Part shown: piece by piece, positions 9,157 through 17,908 of the stretch
How positions within the stretch are numbered: position 1 is the stretch's first letter
Layout of the letters: each line of letters begins with the position of its first letter
Source of the DNA: Sulfurospirillum sp036802865
GTDB taxonomy: Bacteria > Campylobacterota > Campylobacteria > Campylobacterales > Sulfurospirillaceae
Reading direction: 5' to 3'
DNA: 64,000 nucleotides
Assembly: GCF_036802865.1 (NCBI RefSeq)
Contig: NZ_DAIRVK010000001.1
Location: 558,001 to 622,000 of the forward strand
Notes under the pieces: model-generated
The model's input: the letters and a program-made list of their open reading frames with translations, nothing else
Told to the model about the DNA's origin: nothing
The model's database searches: none
Made by a program: the position numbers and the translations under genes

Positions 9157-10539
9157 ATGCAAAATTTTGTGAATGAAGAGAGATATGAGCCAAGAAAGCG
9201 CTCAACTGGCGATAGAGTAAAAGATTTTAAAGAAATTTACGAAATTTTTAGCAAAGAAGATGCCTCTTCTCAAGCCGATCGTTGTATTCAGTGTGGTGAT
9301 CCATTTTGCCATAGTAAATGTCCTTTACACAACTATATTCCATTTTGGTTAAAGGCTACGAGTGGCATGAAGAGAGATTTGGCATTTAATCTCTCTAATG
9401 AAACGAACCCATACCCTGAGATTACGGGACGTATTTGTCCACAAGATCGCCTTTGTGAAGGGGATTGTACACTCAATGATGGACATGGTGCGATTACCAT
9501 TGGTGCTATTGAAACATTCATTTCTGAAGAAGGTTTCAAAAAAGGGTTAAAACCTAGTTTTCCTGGTATTACCACTAAGAAAAAAGTAGCGATTATTGGT
9601 GCTGGTCCTGCGGGGCTTGCCTGTGCGACCTATCTTTTACGAGCAGGCATTGCTGTGAGTATGTACGATAAGCAAAATAAAGCAGGTGGACTTTTAACCT
9701 ATGGAATTCCTGGCTTTAAGCTTGATAAAGATGTTGTTGCACGCCGTGTTCGTTGGTTGGAAGAAGCGGGTATGAGTTTACATATCAACACACATGTCGG
9801 TAAAGATATTAGCTTTGATGAGATCGCACACAGCCATGATGCCCTATTCTTGGGCATTGGTGCTGAAAGCCCACGTAAAGCAAATATTGCTAACGAAAAT
9901 GCAAATGGCGTTTTTATGGCAATTGACTTTTTACGTTCTATCCAGAAAAAGCTTTTCAATGAGAGTTATGACAAAAAATTTGAAGTTAAAAATAAAAATG
10001 TTGTGGTTATCGGTGGTGGTGATACGGCGATGGATTGTCTCAGAACGTCTATTCGTGAAGGTGCGAAAAGTGTAACATGCCTTTACAGACGCGACAAATA
10101 CAATATGCCAGGTTCCAAAAAAGAGTTTAAAAACGCTATTGAAGAGGGTGCAGAGTTTGTTTACAATGTAACCCCTAAAGAGATTTTAGTCAATTCTGAT
10201 GGACAAACCATCGGTATTGATATGCATAAGACGATTTTGGGTGCCAAAGATGCAAACTGTCGTCAATGCGTAGAGATCGTTAAAGGTGGCGATTTTAGAG
10301 TGGATGCAGATGTCATTATCTTTGCACTCGGCTTTACTCCAGCCGTGCCTACATTCTTAGCAGAAAATGGGATTGAAGTGAATAAATCAGGTTGTATTGT
10401 TGTCAGTTATGAATATCAAACAACCAAATCAGGTGTCTATGCGGGAGGCGATTGTAAGCGAGGCTCAGACCTTGTTGTAACAGCGGCTAAAGAGGGCAAA
10501 GAAGCAGCTCATAGCATTATCAAAAAATTACTTGGCTAA
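9157..10539 (+). CDS. gltD: Glutamate synthase small (beta) subunit
   Basis: 460 residues. The subunit takes electrons from NADPH and passes them through FAD and Fe-S clusters to GltB. N-terminal Cys motifs (RCIQCGDPFCHSKCP, then GRICPQDRLCEGDC), an FAD-binding GAGPAGLACA near residue 148 and an NADPH-binding GGGDTAMDC near 285 are visible. The GGAG of the gltB 3' end serves as ribosome site. Length and motifs agree with bacterial GltD. Confidence 0.97.
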   Translation: MQNFVNEERYEPRKRSTGDRVKDFKEIYEIFSKEDASSQADRCIQCGDPFCHSKCPLHNYIPFWLKATSGMKRDLAFNLSNETNPYPEITGRICPQDRLCEGDCTLNDGHGAITIGAIETFISEEGFKKGLKPSFPGITTKKKVAIIGAGPAGLACATYLLRAGIAVSMYDKQNKAGGLLTYGIPGFKLDKDVVARRVRWLEEAGMSLHINTHVGKDISFDEIAHSHDALFLGIGAESPRKANIANENANGVFMAIDFLRSIQKKLFNESYDKKFEVKNKNVVVIGGGDTAMDCLRTSIREGAKSVTCLYRRDKYNMPGSKKEFKNAIEEGAEFVYNVTPKEILVNSDGQTIGIDMHKTILGAKDANCRQCVEIVKGGDFRVDADVIIFALGFTPAVPTFLAENGIEVNKSGCIVVSYEYQTTKSGVYAGGDCKRGSDLVVTAAKEGKEAAHSIIKKLLG

Positions 10540-10548
10540 GAGTCCTAA

Positions 10549-11274
10549 GTGAGTTTTATAGAAGCTGCCCTATGTGCCAATAAAGAACTTATGGATCTTT
10601 TGCATGTTAAAGGATTGAGTGCATCACAGCATCAATCCTTCGACATTGGTGCGGGTGGCGATCGTAGCTCTGGCATTGATCTTGAAGCAGAGCAAATTTT
10701 TATCAAATATCTTCTTTCTTTTGGGGAGATTATCTCTGAAGAGAGTGGCGTGATCCCTAGCGATAATTGTTCTGCTCGCATTGTTCTTGACCCCATTGAT
10801 GGTAGTGACAATTTGCTTTCACATCTTCCTTTCTTTGGAACCTCAATTGCCTATTTTGAAGATGATAAATGTACTAAAGCGATGATTACAAATTTAGCTA
10901 ACGGAGACGTTTTTATTAAAGATGAAGACGGGTTACGCCAAGGAAAAATTGGACAAAATAAATTTGCTTTGGTGACACATAACGCCTTTTCAAAAGTAGG
11001 AATTTTTGAGCGTTCTTACTGTTCAGTTCACGCACATGAAAAGCTTCAAAGTGCAAAAATAAAGTACCGTTCTCCTGGTGCCTTTGCGCTTTCTTTAGCC
11101 TACGCACACGACGTTTCGTTTGTTCTTTATGAAGGTATTATGCGCTCTTATGATGTTGAAGCGGGACTGTTTATGTGTGAGGATTTGCACACTTTTTTGG
11201 AGGGCGATATTTTCCTCGTAAGCAAAGATAAGGAAATTTTTGATAAAATAAAAAGTTTATTTATAAGCAATTAG
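10549..11274 (+). CDS. Inositol monophosphatase-family phosphatase
   Basis: 241 residues from a GTG start with AAGAG six bases upstream. The metal-dependent phosphatase motifs are present: Glu64-Glu65 (SEESG) and DPIDGSD (81-87), with SYDVEAG near the C-terminus matching the third motif. Such enzymes act on inositol-1-phosphate, PAP (CysQ) or fructose-1,6-bisphosphate. The sequence alone does not settle the substrate. It sits 9 bases after gltD and 22 before accD; the same kind of gene precedes accD in C. jejuni. Confidence 0.85.
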   Translation: MSFIEAALCANKELMDLLHVKGLSASQHQSFDIGAGGDRSSGIDLEAEQIFIKYLLSFGEIISEESGVIPSDNCSARIVLDPIDGSDNLLSHLPFFGTSIAYFEDDKCTKAMITNLANGDVFIKDEDGLRQGKIGQNKFALVTHNAFSKVGIFERSYCSVHAHEKLQSAKIKYRSPGAFALSLAYAHDVSFVLYEGIMRSYDVEAGLFMCEDLHTFLEGDIFLVSKDKEIFDKIKSLFISN

Positions 11275-11296
11275 CTTTAAAAGAGGATAAAAACCT

Positions 11297-12175
11297 ATGC
11301 GATTTGCAGAAATTTTCTCAAAAATTCGAAAAACACAATCTACCCCTAATGAAGCTCCAAGCCACTGGGTTAAGTGCAGTGCGTGTCAATCCTTAATGTA
11401 TTACAAAGAGATCGAGCAACGTTTTAATGTGTGTCCAAAATGTAATTTTCACATGCGAATTTCCGCGAAACAGCGCATCGAACAGCTTTGTGATGAAGGA
11501 AGTTTTGTTGAGTTTGATGCCAATTTAATACCGATTGATCCGCTTAAATTTGTGGATAAAAAATCGTACAAAAAACGTATTGAAGAAGCGCAAGAAAAAA
11601 CAGGCAAAAACTCATCTGTAGTTTGCGGATCATGCAGTATTGATGGGATAAATGCACAAATTGTTGTTTTTGATTTTGCGTTTATGGGCGGCAGTTTAGG
11701 CTCCGTTGAAGGTGAAAAAATTGTACGCGCTATCAATCGCGCTATGGCCAATAAAGAAGGATTGATTATTGTCAGTGCCAGTGGTGGGGCTCGTATGCAA
11801 GAGAGTACATTCTCTTTGCTTCAAATGTCTAAAACTTCCGCTGCACTTGCCAAATTGGCTGAGGTAAAATTACCTTACATTTCGATTCTTACTGACCCAA
11901 CGATGGGAGGGGTAAGTGCATCCTTTGCCTTTTTAGGCGACATCATCATGGCAGAACCAGGTGCTCTTGTTGGATTTGCAGGTCAGAGAGTTATCAAACA
12001 AACGATTGGTGCCGATTTACCTGAAGGATTCCAAAAAGCGGAATTCTTATTGGATCATGGTTTGATCGATATGATCGTCACACGTACTGACATGAAAAAA
12101 GTTGTGGCAGATTTGTTAAAACTTTTGGGCGAGAATTGTAAAAATGATGCATTTGAGTTAAGACTCAAAGCATGA
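11297..12175 (+). CDS. accD: Acetyl-CoA carboxylase carboxyltransferase subunit beta
   Basis: 292 residues. It forms the carboxyltransferase with AccA and makes malonyl-CoA, the substrate of the FabD encoded 9 kb upstream. The N-terminal four-Cys zinc ribbon is intact (C27, C30, C46, C49), followed by the crotonase-like core (SASGGARMQE, LTDPTMGGVSASFA, GFAGQRVI). AGAGGA-like sequence precedes ATG 11297. Its stop overlaps the rlmH start in an ATGA. Confidence 0.97.
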   Translation: MRFAEIFSKIRKTQSTPNEAPSHWVKCSACQSLMYYKEIEQRFNVCPKCNFHMRISAKQRIEQLCDEGSFVEFDANLIPIDPLKFVDKKSYKKRIEEAQEKTGKNSSVVCGSCSIDGINAQIVVFDFAFMGGSLGSVEGEKIVRAINRAMANKEGLIIVSASGGARMQESTFSLLQMSKTSAALAKLAEVKLPYISILTDPTMGGVSASFAFLGDIIMAEPGALVGFAGQRVIKQTIGADLPEGFQKAEFLLDHGLIDMIVTRTDMKKVVADLLKLLGENCKNDAFELRLKA

Positions 12176-12627
12176 ATGTAAAGGTCTTTACGATCGAAAA
12201 AAGTAGCGATAAATCATTGGATGCCATCGCTTCTGAATATACCAAAATGATCTCTCGGTTTGCAAAAGTCGAAGAGATCAAGATCTTTAATAAACAGATA
12301 GCCTCAGCACAAATGATTGGTGAAAAAGAAGCTCGTTCTTCCTATACCAAAGCATACGAACCCCATTTAAAAGGGTATAATGTAGCGTTGGACGTGGAGG
12401 GTACACAACTAAGCAGTGAGCAATTTAGCGCACTTTTTGACCAAGATGTCAACATCAATTTTTTCATCGGTGGTGCTTTTGGGTTTGAAGAGGCTTTTTT
12501 AGGTCAAACTCAAAAGATTATAAGTTTAAGTAGATTAACATATGCTCACAAAATCGCGAAAGTGGTTTTATTTGAGCAGATTTATAGGGGATTGTGCATA
12601 AAAAACAACCATCCCTATCATAAATAG
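12172..12627 (+). CDS. rlmH: 23S rRNA pseudouridine-1915 N3-methyltransferase RlmH
   Basis: 151 residues, the typical RlmH size. This SPOUT-fold enzyme methylates pseudouridine 1915 in helix 69 of 23S rRNA on assembled ribosomes. The SAM-binding knot appears as NFFIGGAFGFEE and the C-terminal SLSRLTYAHKIAKVVLFEQIYRGLCIKNNHPYH is the conserved family end. It overlaps accD by four bases (ATGA), so translation is coupled. Confidence 0.95.
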   Translation: MNVKVFTIEKSSDKSLDAIASEYTKMISRFAKVEEIKIFNKQIASAQMIGEKEARSSYTKAYEPHLKGYNVALDVEGTQLSSEQFSALFDQDVNINFFIGGAFGFEEAFLGQTQKIISLSRLTYAHKIAKVVLFEQIYRGLCIKNNHPYHK

Positions 12628-12631
12628 TTGA

Positions 12632-12637
12632 TTATAA
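12632..12637 (+). promoter_or_regulatory. -10 box TATAAT before dksA
   Basis: A perfect TATAAT in the 52-bp gap between rlmH and dksA suggests that dksA and the genes after it have their own promoter. Conserved -35 boxes are rare in Campylobacterota, so none is required. Confidence 0.45.
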
Positions 12638-12679
12638 TGTAGGTTTATTTCAGGTCAATTTTTCTAAAGGAAACAAAGG

Positions 12680-13039
12680 ATGAGAGAGCACGAGCTAAAG
12701 CATTTTGAGGACATTCTTAAAGAGAGAAGAGTCCAGATCAAAAAAAATATCGAAGACTCTATGAGAGAAATCGAAGATCTTAAAGATACCGATGTAGGTG
12801 ATGAAGCAGACCATGCTTCTATAAGCACGGACCGTATGATTGAGCAAGCTATTAGTGCACAACAGATGAAAGAACTCAATGAAATTGAGTTTGCAATTAA
12901 CAAAATCAGAAATGGCAGTTATGGCATTTGTGAAATGTGCGAAGAAGACATAGGCTTTCAACGCCTTAAAGTTAAGCCACATGCACGTTACTGCATTGTG
13001 TGCCGTGAAATTATTGAAAAATCAGCAAAAAATAAGTAG
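12680..13039 (+). CDS. dksA: RNA polymerase-binding stress regulator DksA
   Basis: 119 residues. DksA enters the RNA polymerase secondary channel and, with ppGpp, lowers stable-RNA transcription. The coiled-coil tip keeps the acidic DxxDxA motif (D38, D41, A43 in TDVGDEA), and the zinc finger is the classic four-Cys type (C84, C87, C105, C108). It is shorter than the 151 residues of E. coli DksA because of a short N-terminus, as in Campylobacter. The ribosome site AAAGGAAAC precedes the ATG. Confidence 0.93.
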   Translation: MREHELKHFEDILKERRVQIKKNIEDSMREIEDLKDTDVGDEADHASISTDRMIEQAISAQQMKELNEIEFAINKIRNGSYGICEMCEEDIGFQRLKVKPHARYCIVCREIIEKSAKNK

Positions 13040-13049
13040 GTAGGAAGCC

Positions 13050-14060
13050 ATGGGAATCAAACGCTATTTTCTTGTATCACTCATTTATATGTTAGCTATT
13101 GGACTGTTTGTTTATAGTTTTAATGGTGAAAGTTATACGCTTGAGCAGTTTGGTCTCTCATTGAGCCTTCCAATAGCTTTTTGGGTCGTTGTTCCTATCG
13201 TATTATTAGTTATTGCATCTATTGGGCATTTGGTATTTTATAACTTTAAAGATTTTTTATACAAAAGAGCCTTGAAAAAAGACATTGAACTTTTTCAAGA
13301 AGCTGCTAAAAATCGTATTTTAGGTGAAGATGTTAACAACGCTTATAAAACAGATGGTTTTAAATTTGTGGGTAAAGTGTTGCAATGTATGCGTTTTGAT
13401 GCAACACTTCCAACATCATTTATTGAAGAAGATGTCTCTAAAGTATGTGCTGTTGCTGTTAGTATTGCAAATGGCAATTATGAAGATATTAAAAAATACA
13501 AATTGGCTAAAACCAATCCTCTTGTGATTCAAAATAATATCAATCGTCTTAAAATTGAGCCTCGCTTTGCGCTTGAGGTACTCAAAAATTGTAAAGAACT
13601 CAACAGTGAGCTATGTTTAAAAGCATATGATGCACTCATTGATTTTGCAAGTTTCAATGAAATTAAACGTTATGACTTCCCCCAAGATAAACGTACTTTC
13701 CGTCGCATGATGGAACGTTATTTGGATGCAGATGATAGTTTTGACATGGATATAAAATCGATCGAAGATATGTTAGAGCAGTTTAATGCAGATCGTGCAG
13801 ATTATCTTGAACTTGCTCATGAAATTAAAATTAAACTCTCACCCGATGCGTTGATCGCATTGTTTGAAAAACTGTATAACTCTAAAGGTTCTATTGCCGC
13901 TGATGCGTATTTATATGTGCTGTATGATCTTCAAATGATTGATAAAATCCGTGAACTTTTACTCAACTCAGATCCTGAAGAGTTTGTAAAGTTTAAAACC
14001 GTTCTTTTCTTAAGAGATCATGGTAAGAGTATCGACATCGACAAATTTTTACGCGTATGA
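13050..14060 (+). CDS. Conserved two-TM membrane protein of unknown function
   Basis: 336 residues with two N-terminal membrane helices (about 7-23 and 38-62) followed by a long, soluble, mostly helical domain rich in Lys, Asp and Glu that should face the cytoplasm. No known motif is recognised. It lies 10 bases after dksA and its stop overlaps the dusB start (ATGA). C. jejuni has a membrane protein of unknown function in the same position between dksA and dusB, so it belongs to a conserved Campylobacterota cluster. Confidence 0.85.
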   Translation: MGIKRYFLVSLIYMLAIGLFVYSFNGESYTLEQFGLSLSLPIAFWVVVPIVLLVIASIGHLVFYNFKDFLYKRALKKDIELFQEAAKNRILGEDVNNAYKTDGFKFVGKVLQCMRFDATLPTSFIEEDVSKVCAVAVSIANGNYEDIKKYKLAKTNPLVIQNNINRLKIEPRFALEVLKNCKELNSELCLKAYDALIDFASFNEIKRYDFPQDKRTFRRMMERYLDADDSFDMDIKSIEDMLEQFNADRADYLELAHEIKIKLSPDALIALFEKLYNSKGSIAADAYLYVLYDLQMIDKIRELLLNSDPEEFVKFKTVLFLRDHGKSIDIDKFLRV

Positions 14061-14995
14061 ATCACGAGATAGACTTTGAGCGGGGCATTTTAGCCCTTGC
14101 TCCCCTTGCCGGCTTTACAGACCTTCCTTTCCGTAGTGTTGTTAAGAAATTTGGTGCGGATGTCACCTTCTCTGAAATGATCAGTGCAAACGCTTTGCGT
14201 TACCGTTCTGAGAAAACATTTAAGATGTTGACAAAATCTCCACTTGAAACGCCTTACATCGTTCAAATTGCAGGATCAGACCTAGACTCTATCAAAGAGG
14301 CTGTGTTGGTGCTTAATGACATTGAGGGCATTGATGGGATTGACCTTAATTGTGGTTGTCCTGTGCCAAAAATCATCTCTCAAGAAGCAGGCTCATCTCT
14401 TCTGCTTAACCTACCTCACATGCAAAAAATTATTGAGACTATTAAAAAATATTCCAATAAACGCTATACCAGTGCAAAAGTTCGTTTAGGCTTTACGACA
14501 AAAATTCCTGAAGAGATCGCTAAAGCATGTGAGAGTGCAGGGGTTGATTTTATGAGTATGCACGGGCGAACGCGGGCAGGGGCTTATAAAGCGGAAGTAG
14601 ACTACCATGCCATAGCAAGAGCACGTGCGGCTGTAAGTATCCCTTTAATTGCAAATGGTGACATTACAAGCTATGAAAAAGCGTTACATGTCAAAGAGGT
14701 AACAGGCTGTAATAGCTTGATGATAGGACGAGGTGCCGTGGGAAATCCGTGGATTTTTTATCAGATTCAAAATGCGTTAGTTCATGTTGAGAAAACAAAA
14801 ATTTTGGAGATAGTGTTAGAGCATTTTGATGCAATGGTTGATTTTTACGGCGAGAAAGGGCACTCCATTTTTCGTAAGCATTTACATACATACTCAAAAG
14901 GATTTCGTGAAGCGTCTGAATTTAGAGATAAAATAAACCGCATTGAAGACGATGCACTGATGCGTGAAACGATAGCGACTTTTTTCGCTCAATAA
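14057..14995 (+). CDS. dusB: tRNA-dihydrouridine synthase
   Basis: 312 residues, FMN enzyme reducing uridines in tRNA. Visible motifs are LAPLAGFTDLPFR at the N-terminus, the active-site block LNCGCPVPKI with the catalytic Cys, VRLGF and the FMN-binding IANGDI and MIGRGAVGNPWIF. The class is most like DusB. The start overlaps the preceding membrane-protein stop, and the end overlaps the convergent minus-strand gene by 7 bases. Confidence 0.93.
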   Translation: MNHEIDFERGILALAPLAGFTDLPFRSVVKKFGADVTFSEMISANALRYRSEKTFKMLTKSPLETPYIVQIAGSDLDSIKEAVLVLNDIEGIDGIDLNCGCPVPKIISQEAGSSLLLNLPHMQKIIETIKKYSNKRYTSAKVRLGFTTKIPEEIAKACESAGVDFMSMHGRTRAGAYKAEVDYHAIARARAAVSIPLIANGDITSYEKALHVKEVTGCNSLMIGRGAVGNPWIFYQIQNALVHVEKTKILEIVLEHFDAMVDFYGEKGHSIFRKHLHTYSKGFREASEFRDKINRIEDDALMRETIATFFAQ

Positions 14996-15351
14996 CCGTC
15001 ATTAAAGCCTTGTGCTTTATGCTTATCTTTTTTATAACTCCCCCGATACTTCTCTTTTTCTAACAAATTCGCCTCTTTTAAGAGGCGTTTGTGCGTTTCT
15101 TCAATGTCTATTCCTTCTAGGTTTGCAATGCTATTTGAAACGAGAGTGGCATAATTTTGCAGTCCATTGGTATAGGTCGAATCGAGTCTTATAGGATCAA
15201 CTTTTTGTAAAGTCTTAAGCCCTTTTTCTGCACGTTTGACAAATAAATTAAAATCAAAATTTTCATTCTTAAGCGCACTAACGCAACTACCCAAAAAACG
15301 CTCAAGCGCTCTGATGTATTTGACTCTTGCATCTTTGTCGTTAATGTTCAT
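14989..15351 (-). CDS. Small helical protein of unknown function
   Basis: 120 residues, charged and probably all-helical (for example ETHKRLLKEANLLEKEKYRG), with no signal peptide or membrane helix. I do not recognise a family. Its start overlaps the stop of the upstream AEC carrier (ATGA), so it is the last gene of the fliN-fliO-AEC transcription unit. It converges on dusB with a 7-base overlap. Confidence 0.72.
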   Translation of the reverse strand: MNINDKDARVKYIRALERFLGSCVSALKNENFDFNLFVKRAEKGLKTLQKVDPIRLDSTYTNGLQNYATLVSNSIANLEGIDIEETHKRLLKEANLLEKEKYRGSYKKDKHKAQGFNDGY

Positions 15352-16277
15352 GAAGGGAAACTCACGATATTAAAGTGTTGCAGAAAATAGCTCACGGCAA
15401 TTAAAAAAGGGATAAATAAAAGTGAAGTGAAAAAAACCAATACCGTGACATCAAGGGGTTTGCATTCGTACAAGGCAGCAAGATTAATGTTCGTTACGGC
15501 TAAGGGAACGATGATTTGTAAAAATATCAATCCAGAGGCAATAGGAGAAATAGGGAAGAGTATAAAGAGCATAAAACCTGCAATAAGTGGCGTGATAAGA
15601 AACTTTAAAAGGCTTACATGTAAAAGAAGTTTATAGTTGATACTTTTGAGTTTCATGTTATAAATGTACATACCAAATGTCAGAAGTTGCATACCCATAG
15701 AGCAGTACGCACCAATTTCCAGTGAGCGTAGAATGGCAGAATTTACTTTTATATCTAAAAAATTGAATGCAAGGGCTAAAAAAGCAAACCAAATCACGGG
15801 GAGTTTGATGATATTGACCAACGACTCTTTGATGCTTGAATTGCCCCGAGAGTAGATGAAAACACCTAAAGAATAGACAACAAAGACATTGGCAACGGTG
15901 AGAAGGCTGGTATAGATGATAGACGCATCGCCAAAGAGCGCAATGCCTAAAGGGATGCCTAGATTGCTTGTATTTCCGATGATAGCACTGATGGTGACGA
16001 TAGACTTGTCTTTTGCGTCATTAAAAAAGAAATACGCGATACCCCCGCTTGCCATAACACAGACTAAACAGACAGCGACATACAGCAGAGGAACTTGCAT
16101 AAGATTAAGATCAATAGGACGGCTAGATAGTCCCCAAAACGAAAGGATAGGCTGTAGAAAATAGATCGTGAGAAGAACCATCCCTTTTTCATTCAGCTCA
16201 TCTTTAAGCATCCTTTTTGCCATAAATCCAAGCAAAATGAAAGCGTAAATAGACAAAATGGAGATGGCAATATTCAT
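15348..16277 (-). CDS. AEC-family (auxin efflux carrier-like) permease, copy 1
   Basis: 309 residues with about ten membrane helices and the N- and C-terminal halves typical of AEC permeases (IIGNTSNLGIPLGIALFG in the middle; LPLAVTNINLAALYE-like block near the end). Members move organic anions such as malate or malonate; the substrate here is unknown. It follows fliO after 6 bases. A clear paralogue, copy 2, lies 3 kb away at 19298-20221, so a local duplication has occurred. An in-gene TTACATGTAA lies at 15614. Confidence 0.88.
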   Translation of the reverse strand: MNIAISILSIYAFILLGFMAKRMLKDELNEKGMVLLTIYFLQPILSFWGLSSRPIDLNLMQVPLLYVAVCLVCVMASGGIAYFFFNDAKDKSIVTISAIIGNTSNLGIPLGIALFGDASIIYTSLLTVANVFVVYSLGVFIYSRGNSSIKESLVNIIKLPVIWFAFLALAFNFLDIKVNSAILRSLEIGAYCSMGMQLLTFGMYIYNMKLKSINYKLLLHVSLLKFLITPLIAGFMLFILFPISPIASGLIFLQIIVPLAVTNINLAALYECKPLDVTVLVFFTSLLFIPFLIAVSYFLQHFNIVSFPS

Positions 16278-16283
16278 CTTCTC

Positions 16284-17153
16284 TTAACGCATCTCGTCTA
16301 TGGGAGTGTAGTCAGCAGAAGCCTTGTTTTTGTAGGTACTGAGTTTATTATCTTGCAGTTTGAGATACTCATCCAAACGTCTACGATTTTCTTCAAAAAC
16401 TTTTTCAAAATCGTTGTCATTTTTGACTTCACCATTTTGGAATTTTTCTAAAAGTACGTTGGAATTTCCTGTCATGACAAGGTATTTGATGGTGCCGTAT
16501 TCAAAAAGAACAACACTGTTTTGGTTATCAATCTGTTTTTTATGCAGAACATTGACCTCTTGTTGCGAGCCTGTTTTTGGGTTAAAAAGCCATGATTTAC
16601 CGCTACTATTAGATGCACCCGATGCAGGTCTAATGGTTTGAATACCTAAGCGTTTTTTGATCCATAGCATCAATGCAATGAGGAAAAGTAAAACAACGAT
16701 AACAATGATGTAACGGGTATCAATGAAATCGGTGGAAGAAGAAGACGATGCTGGAAGTGATGTTGCAGAAGGCTCAGAACTTTGTGTGGGTGCTTGCATA
16801 ATGCTACTTCGAATACGAAGACCGAAGCCATCCACCGTTTTGGAGGCAACAACGCTTACTTTTTTATCGCTTTTGAGTACCACTTTAAGGGTATTGTTTT
16901 TTTCTGGAATGATGGTGAGTTCTTGAATAATATTAGAGTTAATACTCTTTTCGATCATTTTATCATACCCAAGATCATTGATGGTTAGTGTGATAGATGT
17001 AGCATCATTTTTCTGTGAAATACCACCTTCATGAGGTGCATCAAAGGAGAGCATAACATCGACACGATCGCTTCGTTCATAGACGTTGTAGGTTAATAAA
17101 TTAGAAGCATTTACCCATGACCATAACACGAAGAGTGCGAAGAAAATTCTCAT
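16284..17153 (-). CDS. fliO: Flagellar export protein FliO-like (AMIN-like periplasmic + TM + cytoplasmic domains)
   Basis: 289 residues: signal peptide (1-16), periplasmic beta domain resembling AMIN (about 17-120), a Ser/Thr/Pro-rich linker (about 122-142), a membrane helix (about 146-165) and a cytoplasmic part ending in charged helix. This layout and the position next to fliN match the unusually large FliO of Campylobacterota, which helps assemble the flagellar export gate. Its start overlaps the fliN stop (ATGA-type, bases 17150-17153). Annotators often call it hypothetical membrane protein; the FliO role is inferred from architecture and context. Confidence 0.78.
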   Translation of the reverse strand: MRIFFALFVLWSWVNASNLLTYNVYERSDRVDVMLSFDAPHEGGISQKNDATSITLTINDLGYDKMIEKSINSNIIQELTIIPEKNNTLKVVLKSDKKVSVVASKTVDGFGLRIRSSIMQAPTQSSEPSATSLPASSSSSTDFIDTRYIIVIVVLLFLIALMLWIKKRLGIQTIRPASGASNSSGKSWLFNPKTGSQQEVNVLHKKQIDNQNSVVLFEYGTIKYLVMTGNSNVLLEKFQNGEVKNDNDFEKVFEENRRRLDEYLKLQDNKLSTYKNKASADYTPIDEMR

Positions 17154-17461
17154 ACGTTCTCTTTTTTAAAGTATTGGATGACGGTTTTTGAGTCTAAAAT
17201 TTCGTTGATACGGATAGCAAGGTTTTTTTCATAGACCATAACCTCTCCTTTACCAAAAATTTTATTGTTAATGTAGAGTTCAACACTTTCCCCTGCAGGC
17301 TTTTCAAGGTCAATGACCGAGCCTTTTTCAAGCTTTAAAAGTTTTTGAATCGTAATATTGGTCGTACCAAGTTCTGCAACAAAATCTACACTAATATCTA
17401 AAAGATTTTCAAACCCAGAGAGAAGTTTGCGTGCGACATATTCTTGATCGACTGCGTCCAA
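17150..17461 (-). CDS. fliN: Flagellar motor switch protein FliN
   Basis: 103 residues, the compact FliN with one SpoA domain (LLDISVDFVAELGTTNITIQKLLKLEKGSVIDL, shown here only by its key hydrophobic pattern). FliN forms the lower C-ring and binds CheY-P and the export ATPase complex. The block EPAGESVELYINNKIFGKGEV is written LEKPAGESVELYINNKIF here. It heads a minus-strand unit with fliO, an AEC permease and a small protein. Confidence 0.93.
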   Translation of the reverse strand: MDAVDQEYVARKLLSGFENLLDISVDFVAELGTTNITIQKLLKLEKGSVIDLEKPAGESVELYINNKIFGKGEVMVYEKNLAIRINEILDSKTVIQYFKKENV

Positions 17462-17560
17462 TGCTATTCCTTTAAAGATGAGTTAACCTAGCAAAGCAAA
17501 AACTCTTCCAAACCTTGGTATATACGTCTTATTATAGTTTATTTTGTTTAAATTGTTTAT

Positions 17561-17837
17561 TAACTGACTTTACACACTCTTTGCAACTTTGCATGAGCTT
17601 TAATTAATGCAGAAGCAAGGCGAAGTGACAAAGGTTTGGCTAAAGCCAAATCGAAGTCATTTTAACGACGCTTATGCGTTGATTAAAGCTCACCCCCCCC
17701 ATAGGGGCAAAATAAAAAGACATCATCTGCTTCGTTAGATTTTATCGCCATAGCTTTAGCTATGACTCAAAAATCTGCCTAGCATCTAATGCCTTTTTAT
17801 TTTGTGCAAAGTTGCAAAGAGTGTGTAAGGTCAGTTA
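17561..17837. repeat. MITE-like structured element with 33-bp terminal inverted repeats
   Basis: The 33-bp arms 17561-17593 and 17805-17837 are inverted repeats with one mismatch (left arm begins TAACTGACTTTACACACTCT). Inside are two further nested arms. The first is 17595-17610 against 17676-17691 (two mismatches), enclosing TTTGGC/GCCAAA at 17635-17650. The second is 17708-17723 against 17789-17804 (one mismatch), enclosing CATAGCT/AGCTATG at 17749-17764. A run of eight C and CCCC-ATA-GGGG joins the arms. No ORF is present. TA at both ends could be a target duplication, as for IS630/mariner-type MITEs. It fills most of the 447-bp gap between fliN and the ArsC-like gene. Confidence 0.7.
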
Positions 17838-17908
17838 TAAAGCTAAGTTTTAGTGCTATGATGTTTGGCATAGCTTTTGCATAAGTCTTATGAAAGCAAG
17901 GAGAAGCG

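Noticed and set aside
15061..15086. CCTCTTTTAAGAGG hairpin as a terminator
   Set aside because: It lies within the coding sequence of the small gene at 14989-15351 and has no T run.
17692..17707. Eight-C run as a phase-variable contingency locus
   Set aside because: Runs of this kind act within coding sequence or promoter spacers in Campylobacter; here it is inside a non-coding element and eight C is short. Kept only as part of the element.
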